From Neolentinus lepideus HHB14362 ss-1 (lineage: Eukaryota; Basidiomycota; Agaricomycetes; Gloeophyllales; Gloeophyllaceae), in contig KV425584.1 in NCBI GenBank assembly GCA_001632425.1, positions 1 through 64,000 on the forward strand: a stretch of 64,000 nucleotides of DNA. Direction: 5' to 3'. Below, one piece after another: positions 35,190 to 46,557 of this stretch. The notes below the pieces were generated by a model, which did not search any database, was not told where the DNA came from, and was given only the letters and a program-made list of their open reading frames with translations. Positions within the stretch are counted from its first letter, which is position 1, and every line of letters starts with the position of its first letter. The position numbers and the translations under genes were made by a program.

Positions 35190-35760
35190 TATCATCATGA
35201 TCCCTCATCTCAGACCGTGCGAATGCGTTATTCCATCCGCAGTATAGGTTTTACGGAGCGCATAGTCCGACATGGGCTTCTTGTCTTTACCCTTGGACTT
35301 CGACCTCTTCGCAGTATTCCTTGCTGCCTTCGATTTGGAAGACGTGTGTGCGTTGTTATTGGGCAACACGGTGCATCGATAGCGCGTGGGTGAGAGTTTG
35401 CAATATAATGGTGATCACTATTGTTGCTCACATACCGTATATTGGGCTTGTGGCGTCCGTGAGACAGCATAGGCATACTCAGAATAGTGGGCATCCTAAG
35501 CTCTATCATGTATCGTATACAGGTGTGGTCTGGATATTGTTGATATTCCATAGGCAGTGAGCTCACGTCTTCTTCCTAAGCCTTTTTCGCTTCAGGTCAC
35601 GGGGCTTCTTCGCCCGGCCATCCCTTCCTCTCTTGTACCACGGGCTCACCGCAGTCGCGCAAGCATGCAACGTCAACACCGGAGCAAGTGAGTAAATGCC
35701 AGAAGAAGAAGTCGTTGGGAAGCCTGCAGGTCGACCACGAAGGTTCAGCATGGCTTGAAT
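35190..35760 (-). pseudogene. Broken tandem copy of the small gene at 36.7-37.8 kb
   Basis: The minus strand reads SSKSKAARNTAKRSK then KKPMSDYALRKTY and HSHGLR, followed by a stop at 35205-35207. The intact copy reads KKPVSDYEFLKAW and QSYGLKPWNDDD on past this point. Upstream pieces at 35570-35755 also align with 37459-37700. The early stop and altered core make this a decaying copy. Confidence 0.6.
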
Positions 35761-36737
35761 CCCATTGCTCGCCTACCTGGATTCATTGAGGAGATGTTTT
35801 TATGGGGTGGTTATTGTTTCTCTCCATTTGGACGTCACACCGTCAGTAAGTGCAGTCGATTGATTAATGGCTGGTAGCGAGCCTATGAATCATGCGTGAT
35901 TTTAGTTGAAGAACAGTCATGTAGGATCGTGTCATAGCGAGGCATAGACCCCATAATCACGTAGAGATCGAAACTCTGTATGGGCTCGATCTCAACACCT
36001 AGTGCCGCCACACCTCAAGTTGACATTTCGGAAGAAGATATACTGCTGCAAGGTATGTCTGTTCTTTGTTACGCATATTCCTACACGGACGAGGTTCGAC
36101 ACTCCTTTCGCCTGTATCAAATTCGTGATACTCATCCTGCTCGCAGTTAAAGTGGCAGACTATCTCCTACAAGTCTGGATCACAAGTAATTGATGGTGGG
36201 GACGATATTCAAGGAAGTCGGAACATCGCGAAACCTCAGGCTGAAACCCAACTATCGAGGCTAATATCAATCAACCGTGACCATCGGCAACACAGAGTAC
36301 TGTGTTCGCCTGACATTGCCTCGAAGCCCAATTCTGTTACTAAGCCATTGATGCAAGCTGCCAGTCTCACTCAGGACGACGATGCATTGTCTCCTACCTC
36401 TTGTGTAGTCAGGCCTTACTCTCAAAGCATCCTTCGGACTTCAATTAACCTTTCTGGAAACACCTTCAGTCTAGACATATTACAGAATGAATAGCGACTT
36501 AGTCTTGATGATCATGGAGCGCATCATTCATTTATGACGAGACGATATGGGTAAGTATCATGCATACAGAGTTCTCTTCAACATCACTGAAATTATTCAC
36601 GTTGATAACAGGCGACCCTTTCGTACACACTGCATGGGAACAAGACTTTGATATACATAAATAAGGAGGCGCCGACAAAACATTCACTATCCTGACTCAC
36701 CTTCCGCGTTTGACTGCTGCTAGAACTAGACGGGCGT

Positions 36738-37104
36738 CTATTCATCTCCAGCGCTAAGTTGCTTCAATCGTCTCAAGATCTCCTTGGCCTCTTGGCAATC
36801 ATCATCATTCCACGGCTTCAGACCGTACGACTGCATGAACTTCCACCATCCACCCCAAGCTTTGAGAAATTCGTAGTCAGACACCGGCTTCTTCGTTTCA
36901 GTCTTAGTATTGCTGGAAGCGCCAGAACTCTTCGAAGACGTGCTTGTGTAGTGCTGGATGAGGAAATGTGAGACTCGGATGTTAGAACGCTGATGAGTAT
37001 TTAGGGAGTAGCAACAAACCTACCGCAGAATCCCTTTGTGGGCCCCTTGTCGTCCTGATGGGACTGCTGTCCTGAGCGGTATAGTCGTCTACGATAATGA
37101 GCAT
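36738..37104 (-). CDS. Small hypothetical protein with SDYEFLKAWGGW..FM..YGLKPWNDDD motif
   Basis: Predicted exons 37104-37024 and 36953-36738 encode 98 residues. The first begins MLIIVDDYTAQDSSPIRTTR; the second is Ser/Lys-rich and ends in a compact conserved-looking block: KPVSDYEFLKAWGGWWKFMQ, SYGLKPWNDDDCQEAKEILR, LKQLSAGDE. Short proteins with this kind of end are common in mushroom genomes, but I know no function. The intron is GTAGGT to CATCCAG. The real gene may start further right, because conserved exon-like pieces lie at 37459-37751. One tandem relative at 35190-35760 is broken. Confidence 0.5.
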
Positions 37105-37458
37105 GACCGAAATTCGACTTCGGCGGGCGACGAAACGACTTGGGCGATGTGACTGCGCGAAATGCGAGGATATATAGACGGGTCTGAGTGTGGAGGTGTC
37201 AAATTAGTGAATCCGGTTTCGTTGTTCGCTTGAGATTATAGCAGTTTAGGCAATTGTCGTGCGGATTCTGCGTAGCGACCGACGCGAATGACGACGAGTT
37301 GGATAGGCAAGAGCCGTTTATTTGTGGCGTCGGTTGGATTAGAGATACACAACAGGAAACGTATGCTATCCTAAGCACTATCGTACATTATATATACAAG
37401 GGTGGTTCAAAGATTGTCGACTTGAACACTGTGAAAATTGTAAACCAGCATATACCTT

Positions 37459-37751
37459 CACGTCTTCTTAGACCTTCCTCTTCACGGGACTTTTGCTGTC
37501 CCTTCCTGTCCTGTCGTTGCACAGGCTCCCCGTAGTTTGCTATGAATCAATCGCGAGGGACACTACATTCACGCCGAAGGAAAGTGAGTAGATGTCGGCA
37601 GTGGAAGTCGTCGCGCAGGATGACTCACCACCTTTCGGACCTTCATATTCTCGTTACAGAGGTTCAGCATTGCATGAAGGTTTTCGACGTGCCCAGCATC
37701 GACGAGTGCGCTGAACTGTTTCGTAAATTCTTGCGCAGGTTTGCTTAACAA
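37459..37751 (-). other. Exon-like pieces, possible 5' part of the gene at 36738-37104
   Basis: The minus strand reads QFSALVDAGHVENLHAMLNL and CNENMKVRK, then an intron-like gap, then ANYGEPVQRQDRKGQQKSRE. No ATG opens this frame, so an upstream exon would be needed. The same segment is recognisable in the broken copy at 35570-35755, so the two pieces have duplicated together, which favours one gene. Confidence 0.4.
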
Positions 37752-38010
37752 AGCACTACTTCCATCTTAGGACTCTTGGGGTTACCCAAGGCTGACTTTT
37801 ATATCAGAAACCAATTTCACGTCTCGTAGGATTCTGCACGGGACTCACGTTTATCCATCACGGGTGTGAAGACATATGAGAAGTAATCTGTAAGTTTGAC
37901 ATGGAATGGAATGTTACGCAGAAGTGGACGTATCGGCCGCGGTGATGCAGAGAATATTGATGCTATGTTGTATTTGCTGACAACAGAGTATATGCAATTG
38001 CTGAACTTTG

Positions 38011-38620
38011 ACTGTCAAATCAAGCGAGAATGTCGTACCGCAACCACCCTGTTATTGCCGATACGCTCAACGAATCTGTACTTACCTGCCGTCTACACCA
38101 TGCCAAGCCCCAAAGAGTCTTCCGAAAGCCATTATGGTTTGCCAACGTGTCATATTGCGCCTCTGGGAGAAATGACGCCCCATTGCCACATACGCTCGCC
38201 ACGCCGCTCCAGAACACCCCTCGGGTGATCATCAGGAATGCTCCAGAACTCGAAAGGACAAAGGTATGTCCACTAGATCTGCCAACCGAAACCTATTCCG
38301 TGGGATGCCAGGCCAGATTGGATCCTCGTCGAGAGCTGGGATCTTGCACCATTCAGCGGTACAGTTCAAATCGCAGCGCCGCCACGCAAGACAGGCCCCA
38401 GATCACAGAGGCACCAACTGCACGAGCACACACGAGTACCGGCAAAGACTGGGGAAGAGTGGCATGAGCAGATGATAGAGATTGGACGTACCAGGGGCAG
38501 AAACGGAGCTTGACGGCCGTCCAAGTTTCAAGTTCAATCCGTTCGCCGAGGATGAAGACAAACTGGCACAAATTTCTTGGCGACTCGATCTTCTTCATCA
38601 AACACGGGAAATGAAATTTT
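38011..38620 (+). pseudogene. Decayed inverted copy of gene A
   Basis: Plus-strand sequence aligns with exon 3 of gene A (45227-46171, minus). Here it reads IKRECR, then in other frames HHAKPQRVFRKPLWF, NDAPLPHTLATP and ELDGRPSFKFNPFAEDEDK, where gene A reads IKHERW, YHPKPQRTFQKPLWL, DDAPSRRTLVMNA and EFDGHRGFGFNPFASDDDE. Frame changes between the matching blocks show it cannot make the full protein. Confidence 0.65.
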
Positions 38621-38995
38621 GATTTCAGAGTTCGAGTTGAGCCGCCAGGAAAAAGAGGGCCTAGAGGGCATCAGCGACGATGACGGTATGAGAAGCGAAA
38701 GGGAGCCTCATGAGGTGAAGGTCGCTGAAGAAGAAAAAGAGGTGAGCATCAGTGAATTGGCGCTGTAAACTCTCGAGAGCGGGGAATAATAAGAGAAGAA
38801 GTGACCGAACAATTTTATTGTCAGATTGTATTGTACTGGATTGACGAGTGTCATAGTTTTGGTAGTGTCTCGAATCCATTTTCCTGAGAGGCCAAATTGC
38901 CAGATCGAATTCTGCGTATTTCGGAATGCATGCCGATCTGCGCCGAACACAATGTTAGGCGACAATGGGCCGGCCGGCGTTCTTTGTACTCTTGA

Positions 38996-39648
38996 ACCTC
39001 CACCACCACCGTCCAGTATGGCGACTCTTGAGATCAATCTGCAAAATGTCACCATCGACGACCTCCCCCGAGAGCGGCAATAACGCGTTCGAGAAGAGAT
39101 TATGGTGCTTATGCTTTGTGGATGCCATGTAGGGGCAAACGTCATATTGCACATTTTGAGGAAGGAGTTCGAGTCCAGTGGTCTGGGAAATAACGTCGAT
39201 CAGGAAGGGAATGAGATCATAGACGGTGATTCCACTATGGAGGATGAAGGAGAAGGCGATGTAGGCAGCAACGAACATGAAGAAGGCGTTAATGAGGAGG
39301 AGGCTTCGATGGAGGTTGCTCACGACGCTCCAGAGGTAATTTGCATGTAATGCTTATCGTCATGAGCTAGACATACTGAACATTGCTTATTAGGTGGCTG
39401 AAATTCAAACAAACCATCAAATAACCAACCGACGAGCCACATTTATGGAATATGTGGACGAAAATGTCCCACCCACTGTCAACGAAGATGTAGATCTTCC
39501 CCAGCACCGTCTCTTGAATGGAAGTTCCATTCACGCCCACATCAATCGGTGGATCGAGAATGGATGGATGACAGGCGAGACGGTCGAGAGGGACTTGAGA
39601 TATTCTCCGTATCCCTACGTAAGCTCTTTCTACTCTGGATACTCGTGA
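38996..39648 (+). pseudogene. Decayed inverted copy of gene B
   Basis: Starts MATLEINLQNVTIDDLPRER, matching the gene B start MSTLGMAMNNLTINDLSSEA. A TAA stop follows at codon 22, and the same frame then continues RVREEIMVLM..EFESSG and an acidic stretch. A conserved intron position precedes EYVDENVPPTVNEDVD and INRWIENGWMTGETVERDL, which parallel RYVDENIPPRDVDTDE and LDWFLDNGLVSEEAITRH in gene B. The single stop makes it a pseudogene unless translation begins at the later ATG (39102). Confidence 0.65.
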
Positions 39649-41396
39649 GTGCAGCTGTAGAACTCCGTAGGTCATGTTTCTGCACAACTTCGACTGTTCA
39701 TGACCAACGTACCAGGCATTTATATTCTGGGAGTTACCGCGGGCTAAGCATGATGGAAGGGAAGAAGGCGCCTATCTGAGATTATTATACGCTCGAGGGC
39801 ACACAAGAAAAGACAGTGCTATCGTTCGAAGCAGATGACGTGAATAGATACAGTCCAAGTGTATTGCTTAGCGCATGAGCCTAGTGCTGTCGGCCGGCCG
39901 TCCTGATTCTTCCACCAATCATTGGGAAATTTTATGGGAGATTAAACAATAACTATGGTCGGCAGAAACAGATGCAGAACAGGGCTATATCCCAGCAAGC
40001 TTTCACTACTTCATTCGTCATGATCATGACATGACATACATAAGCTGCGAGGGACCCGCAATTTGCCAATGGGTCCGCACTATTCCGCGCGACTTCCGTA
40101 CTCCGACTCGATATCTATATCATGATTCGCGTTGAGTCGGGTCAGCCTTGTTTCCTGGATTCATTCCTTCTCTTCAGTAGACTGCAGCGTGGCTAGCGCT
40201 CATTCTTGAACTCCGGTTTCAATGTACATCAAGCTGGCGCCGTATCTAATAGACCGTTCCGACACCATGGTTAAGCTTTGTCTTTCGCCCCTCTGAATGC
40301 TGATTTTCGTCCATATGCAACGTGTCGCTGTGAAGTAGAAGGCCAGGGAATGAGCAGTCCAGCAACGGATTACTCAACGAGCCTCAAACTGGGAGTGTTC
40401 GTTGTGAGTGGTGATATTCTTGGGGTCCGCATGCTGGACTGTTGCTGGGAGGTCAGTTTCTGTGTTACCGACCACTGAGGTATCTCGTCCCGAGAGTATG
40501 ACATCTCAGTTTCCATTGAGTCAATACTACACATACGGGTATGGCAATCTAGTTATTGATCTTTCATTCCATAATCTCAAATCTCCTGCGGCCACAATTC
40601 CCTTCCAACAATATCTGCTGCATCCATTTCGAGACGCCGGAGCTGCGAGCTGGACTTTCCTTTATCTACAATCTACGACATTGCTGTTTGGATACTCGGT
40701 GGTGTCAGAGGACAGAATCTCAAAACCACCAATTCTGTGCGCATGAAGCAGTACAGCCGAATTAGCCTGGGTCAGTGTGCAACATTTGATGTGAACGTTA
40801 CTATGATTTCTACTAGATATTGCACTTATTGGTCACGGTCAGCGCAGTGATAGGATCGTGTCACTTGGTCGTATTTACAACAACAATTCCAATTGAAGTG
40901 TAATAGCAGTAAATGGTGGACCCGAATTCGAAGTGATGTGGCTGTCAGGACGTGACTGGTTATGGACACGTGATCCAGTCACACTCCTGGACGGGACCAT
41001 GAGTCATGCGTCGTGTACTGCCTGAAATAATCTTACTAGGACAAAAGATCTCTTGTTTGCCCATCTGAATCCGAATTCGGGAAGCAATCCACCCAGCACT
41101 GACCGTTACTGTGCCTTTGACCATTCTCGCCCGTTCAACGCCGCTTGGCCGTCTTCATTTCACCTCCGACTGCATCCTGTTGCCATCATTTATCGATTAT
41201 CGACCACATCTAGTCAAAGGACAAGCCGGGCACCTGGTTAGATACAGTACTCACGTCTGACATGGTGTGTTATATCCCTCATCCGGATAAGTTAACTGTG
41301 CAGCAAGTAGAAATATATGTGACTTCGTTCTTTCTCTCTGCTCCTTTTGGACTTACACGCTTACAAATAATATACCTCACTTCATATTCGGTCACG
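39649..41396. other. No gene recognised
   Basis: About 1.75 kb. The longest frame (40408-40746 plus, 112 codons) has no motif. The segment GATAGGATCGTGTCA near 40851 resembles copies at 35035 and 35920, so part of the 35 kb repeat flank may extend here. Confidence 0.4.
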
Positions 41397-42488
41397 CTAG
41401 AACTGCTCCGTGCCAACCACTTCCCTCTCCTCCCCAATCAGGACACGCAGGCCCTTACCTTTCCACTTGGGCTCAACAGCGTTGCCGTTTGAATTGGTGT
41501 ACCCTATAAAAATATTCGAAATAGAACTAATGAGGACAAAGAGAGAGATACAGCCGACCTTCAGTGACACCATTTGAAAAGAAGACGTAACCCGGTATGT
41601 AGCGGTCAACAAAGCTACAGGACATATTCATTGCCTGATAGCAAGAGAGTAATAAGTATGGACTCACGCCTTGACGGCCTCATCACTCATCCCTTTCCCG
41701 CCATTCTTCGCCTTCATATTATGTTCCTGTTCCAGTCGCCACTTGTATATTAATGAATGTGGCGATACGGGACGCGACGGACGTGGAGTGAGCTTCGGGA
41801 TCGTCAGCGCACCTCCGCACTCGAATCAGACAAACGAACGCGCCTGAATAAACACATCCAACAGCTCCCACCATCCGACATATGCCTTCAGTCGCTCATT
41901 CACGTCGACGATATCCTCCCTCCGCACGAACGCGCGCAGATCGAGCACGTCGCCCTCGCCCCTCTCGATCTCCATCGGCGCGCCGTCCCACCTCCGCTCC
42001 AGTTCGCCGTCCGTGAGTGGGCCGAATCCAACAAACCAGCCTTCCAACAAAACCACATCGAGCGGAGGAGAAACCGTGATTCCATCTGACAGCCGATCGC
42101 CCTCGCCTTCGAACAGGCTTTTCTCAAAGACCGGGAGAACGACTTCCCTGCCCTCTCGGAGACCTTGCAGTACCTCTGTGCCCAGTGCAACGTCGTGTGT
42201 TCCTGGAAGCCCGCGTCCTTGTAATAATCTATTCTCGCTACTTTCTTCCGCGACACGCTTCAGTCCCTCGTGTGGGAGATACAGGTCGTCGATGGAGAGC
42301 ACAGAGACGGACAAGGAGTGCGGTGGGGAAGAGAGATGGGTGCGGAGGGCGGAGGTGAGGAAGGTCTTGCCAGATCCTTGCGGGCCTTGGATACCGACCA
42401 GTAATGGAGAAAACCGAGTGGCCGGGAGGTGGCTGAGGATGTGCGAGGCCATATGAGGGATGGCTGGCGGAACAGATGGGGCAGCCAT
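41397..42488 (-). CDS. TDA10: Tda10 / D-glycerate 3-kinase-like P-loop kinase
   Basis: Start ATG 42488 (MAAPSVPPAIPHMASHILSH). A Walker A loop GIQGPQGSGKTFLT follows near residue 35, then SVSVLSIDDLYLPHEGL, RGLPGTHDVALG, VVLPVFEKSLFEGEGDR and VVLLEGWFVGF, the pattern of the yeast Tda10/YGR205W ATP-binding kinase family related to plant glycerate kinase. After VFIQ an intron is needed; the next exons read YKWRLEQEHNMK, GGKGMSDEAVKA, FVDRYIPGYVFF and a C-terminal exon ending KGLRVLIGEEREVVGTEQF at 41397. The first junction works best as a GC-AG intron (CAG|GCGCGT to GAAG); the others are GT-AG. The in-frame extension upstream of 42488 is ignored because the family starts close to the P loop. 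Probably functional; the substrate is uncertain. Confidence 0.85.
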
Positions 42489-43387
42489 GGTATCAATGTG
42501 TACAGAGACAGCGCAAGTTTGGAGAGGTGCCCTCCTGGGTCTTGCTGTACGAGACCCGGGGGCTAGGGAAAGAGAGCCAAGGTAACTAAGCACAGCCGCC
42601 TGTAGACCGGGACGAATATACAACCCAACGAAAGTAGTATCTTGCACCGAAGAGAGCGCCCCTGGTTTGGATGCGAGTTATGGCGGGGGGGATGAAGATG
42701 CTCGTCAGGCGGAAGATAGTCGACCAAAGGAACACCATGCCGGCCCGTTCAGAGCTGGATCGCAGTATTTTAGGTGTATCAAAAAATCTCGTGATGGGAC
42801 ACGGAATAGCATGAGACCTTGAAGGCAGTGTATGATGCCCCTTAGTAGTAGTACTGGTCAAGATACACAATACTGTTATTACTATCAGACTTGAGCTGGT
42901 CCCGGAGACGTTATTTGTAACTATTTATTTTCAGTGGCGATCCGTGAGTGTTCGACCCGAAACACTTGCCAACATGTATATGATAGTCTCCAACGCAATA
43001 ACACTAGGCCAGAACGTAGTCTTGCTCCGCGTCTATACCCGGTCGAAAGTGTATGGGGACAATGTCAAGAGACACGCAGAAGCCTGTAATATCAGTCAGC
43101 AACCGCTCTGGTAGCACCCCTGGACCATAGTCGTCCGCATCATTTGCTTGCCAAGGGGAGGACTGGTCGACCTGGAATGATTGATTGTATCTGTACTGTC
43201 ACGGACAGTAAAGCTGCCATCGCCGAGCTAATCTTCGCCCTTCCATCATGTCCAGCTAGCGATTACTCCCAGAACATGTATACCTGGTGCGTTGCGTGAG
43301 AATACCAATTTATGCAGAAGAATAACCTACGGAAGCTCTACAGCTGCAGTTGCGAGTGCCCACAGTAGCTGCTGATGGGGCATATGT
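42489..43387. other. Intergenic
   Basis: About 900 bases upstream of the Tda10-like gene. A minus frame at 42586-42870 shows no motif. Nothing else recognised. Confidence 0.45.
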
Positions 43388-43870
43388 ATGCATAAGGAGA
43401 ATATCCGAGGTCCTTCTCGACTGTCCCCCCTGGGTCGTCCATCCGTTCTCGATACAATGATCGATGTCGGCATAGATCAATCTTCAGTCCTGGAGAAATT
43501 GCTGAGAAGGATCTATGTCTTCACTGAAAGTAGGCGGGATGTCCTCGTCCGCGTAGCCCATAATAGCAGCATGTCGTCCAGGTTTGATTGTTATATTGTT
43601 TTGAATTACGAGCACCTAATAGCCAATGTCTAGCTCACACTCCTAAAGATAAGGAAGAGCACTGGCGACAGACCTCAATGGCGTTATTATCGCCCACGGG
43701 CCCGAAGTCATTCTCTTCCTACACTATCTCCCCATTCTAAGCACCATCTTCATACTCAGTGACTCCTTGACTCCTACCCCAGAATACGCCTCTCCCATAT
43801 TGTCGTCGTGGTCGCTCCTCTCGCCAATAATATCGTTACGACCGGACACCTCTGTTCCCAAGGTCGGCAT
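43388..43870 (-). pseudogene. Third, broken copy of gene B
   Basis: The minus strand starts MPTLGTEVSGRNDIIGERS at 43870, paralleling MSTLGMAMNNLTINDLSSEA of gene B. After a gap it reads GYADEDIPPTFSEDIDPS, then a stop, then CIENGWTT, matching the YVDENIPP..W..NG part of gene B exon 2. Stops and gaps break the frame. Confidence 0.6.
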
Positions 43871-44209
43871 GATGAACGGTGTTCGTTGAGTAGAAAGGGC
43901 TCGGGTCGGCCAATTGTCGCCCAGGTCTTGTTCGGAGTAAGCCAGCACCGATAAACCGCCTTTGTCCAGTTCATCGTGTCTATCTGATGATGATATGTGC
44001 ATCGAATCGTCAATTCAGTAGTCCGACAATGAAATTGTCCGGTCACTATCACTTGATTTACACTTCACATGATGAGTGTGCCAGCCTGCCAAGTCTTCCC
44101 TCTTGTCATTCCCAACTCTCGAGAGTTTTTCAGCAGTAATTCACTGACGCTTCCATCAGTATCATCAGCAGTATGCAAAGACTGAGGTACGAACTTGTAG
44201 TTATAACAG

Positions 44210-44855
44210 TCAATACACCGAATACTGATTTGTCAAATTTGCATATGTGCAGTTGAAGTATGTATGCCTCGTAATAGCTTCTTCGGAGACTAACCCATTA
44301 TCTAGAAACCAGTCGAGGGTGAAAGCGATCTGGTATGAGTGAATTTGTTCATCGGTGTCTACATCCCGAGGCGGGATGTTCTCGTCCACGTATCGCATGA
44401 TTGTGGCACAACGAAGATGAGAAAAGTTGGTTGTTGGTAATGCTGGTTGAGCTGTCATCATCTAATAACCAATCTTTAGTATATTACCACTATAAAGGAG
44501 AGTGAAGGCGGCATACGACTGGTACATTGTTATTGGCGATGGGAGTGCTATTATCACCTGTGTCCATTGCCTGTCCATCGTCGACAACCTCGCTCTCAGC
44601 GACTTCCCCCTCGCTAGGCTCCTCTTCATTTTCCATATCGACATCATCGGCGATGCTTTCGCGGGCCTCCTCGCTGACTTCGTCCTCCTGGCAGCTGGAC
44701 TCAAACTCGGCGGCCAAAATTTCCTTCACTACGGTTGGGCCGATGCTATCCCTTAGAAGCACGCGTTCCATGATTGTCCTCCGGACGCGCTCCCGTGCCT
44801 CAGAGGAGAGGTCGTTGATGGTAAGGTTGTTCATTGCCATACCCAAGGTCGACAT
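44210..44855 (-). CDS. Gene B of the duplicated cassette, acidic hypothetical protein
   Basis: Exon 1 44855-44526 (110 codons) and exon 2 44461-44210 give 193 residues. The N-terminal part, MSTLGMAMNNLTINDLSSEA then RERVRRTIMERVLL and VVKEILAAEFESS, looks helical. A long acidic run follows (EEARESIADDVDMENEEEPS and on). Exon 2 carries CATIMRYVDENIPPRDVDTD, LDWFLDNGLVSEEAITRH and ends in NQYSVY. The intron is GTACCAGT to GGTTATTAG. I know no family. It is the only copy of three in the window with an open frame (see 38996-39648 and 43388-43870), and it lies directly downstream of gene A on the same strand, in the same order as in the inverted copy. Confidence 0.6.
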
Positions 44856-45226
44856 GTTGAATGATTGTGGTGGTTGAAGACTGAAAGGACAAAGGAGGCT
44901 TTCGCTTATGTTCGTGATCGGAGCAGGCCGGCTTAGATCAGCCGTCTGTATCCATTCATCGTAACGTCACGATGCAAAGAACATAGCAGAAAACACAAAA
45001 TAATGTTGTTCGGCCAGGAGCGGAATATACAAGTCCCGCTCTGGACACTACAATGTATGTACAAAATCAGAATATTCAGTTTCCAACTATGCGGCGATCT
45101 GATGATCTAATAGGTCCTAGTCTTGAATATATCGTGCGCAGGCAACTCATGATGCCGCATTGGCATCCAACCAGCGTACAGTCACTTTCCGCTTTCCGAG
45201 AGCATGTCGTGTTCAAGTTCCTTCCG
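44856..45226. other. Intergenic between genes A and B
   Basis: 370 bases between the end of gene A and the start of gene B, both on the minus strand; the gene B promoter should be here. No clear TATA box. Confidence 0.45.
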
Positions 45227-46557
45227 CTATACGGAAAGATGGAACCCTCCCTGGTTGTCGAATATATTCGACAACAGCGTAGCCAAGTCGTCAACCTCCG
45301 GTGAATTGCGCTGGCTGACCTGGATATCGGAGTTCCATGGCGGCCGTTCTTCCATGGGCAAATACTTGGCACTTCTCCTGCGTTGAAGGGACTTCTTCGT
45401 GGGCCGAGTGATGGGACCGTATTGCGCCTTTGCCTTGGAAGCAGGTCCCCGCGAGCCAGAGGAGGTATCGCAGTTTAGATGCGCAAGTGGCACGCCTCCC
45501 AGGCTCAAAGATGAATAGCGGCCTCTCGTTGGCGTCGTAGGGCATGTAGTCGGACTTGATGCATCAGGAGAAGGATACGTGGATGAAGGGTACGACGATA
45601 TACGGGCGGTTTCTTCGTCGTCGTCCGATGCGAATGGATTGAACCCGAATCCGCGGTGGCCGTCAAACTCGAGTCGTCCAACCCCCCACGCGCTTGCATC
45701 TTCCGTTGCCCGACTGTGCCACCCACTTTTCTCTTCGGTTTCCCTCCGCGCTACAATATCGTCACTCAATTGGTGCCTCCAAGAGTCCTCAGTAACGTCG
45801 AACGACGGCGCTGTGGCTTTAGTTGGGCCGGTGAATGGTGCAAGATCCCAGTTATCGATATCAATCCATGCTGGTGTGGCATCCCACTGAACAGGCTTTG
45901 GTTGATGGAATGGACATAGATTTGTGGTATCTGCTTCTGAGCCACCATTGTTAGCGGTCACGAGAGATGTTGTGGGTGTGGCGTTCATGACGAGGGTACG
46001 TCGCGATGGCGCGTCATCCACCTCAGAGACGCAAAATGACTCGTCATCAAGCCACAATGGCTTTTGAAAGGTTCGTTGAGGCTTGGGGTGGTAGAGAGGG
46101 CAGATAGACGGGGGTTCATTGAACGCGTCCGCCATAACAGGGTTCGTTGTTCCCCATCGTTCGTGCTTTATCTGAGAAGCAAACTGAGCTATCCAAGATA
46201 ATAAATCAATAACAAGGATAGCACACCTTCAAAATCTTGTCGATCAAAGTTTCGTGCAGGCCAGTTCGGGCTATAGCGACATCTTCATCTACTGTGGCGG
46301 CAATGGCTGTGGACCATCGTTCCTGCCTTATCTGACATCCAACCTCAACATCTCCGGACGTGGCTTCGATGAGAAACGCGACAAACCTTCAATATCTTTT
46401 CGATCAAAGTCTTTGACGCGTCCGTTTGAGCTGGAGTGTGCTGTTCTCGCATTGTGGCGGCGATCGACGAGTTATTGGCGACGTCAAGGCGTACATCGTG
46501 GACCGGTGATGCGCTAGTGTTGGGGAGTACTTGTTTAATCCACTTTAGGCAGACCAT
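45227..46557 (-). CDS. Gene A of the duplicated cassette, hypothetical protein with repeated exons
   Basis: Predicted exons: 46557-46387 (57 codons, MVCLKWIKQVLPNTSASP), 46331-46227 (35 codons) and 46171-45227 (314 codons plus stop); about 406 residues. Exon 1 ends TLIEKILK and exon 2 ends TLIDKILK, while exons 2 and 3 start IRQERW and IKHERW, so an exon with its intron has been duplicated inside the gene. The large exon reads PLYHPKPQRTFQKPLWLDDE, later FGFNPFASDDDEETARISSY, a Ser/Thr/Pro-rich region, then RRRSAKYLPMEERPPW near the end. Mostly disordered; no known domain. A shorter product could start at the internal ATG 46135. An inverted decayed copy lies at 38011-38620. Confidence 0.6.

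Noticed and set aside
42489..42647. N-terminal extension of the Tda10-like protein
   Set aside because: In frame, but it lies upstream of a good ATG (42488) placed at the usual distance from the P loop, and has no conserved content.
43388..43633. Plus-strand 81-codon frame resembling a frame antisense to 39367-39687
   Set aside because: The resemblance is real but arises because both are antisense to copies of gene B exon 2; the coding sense is the opposite strand.
45579..45919. Plus-strand frames of 87-103 codons
   Set aside because: Antisense to the large exon of gene A.
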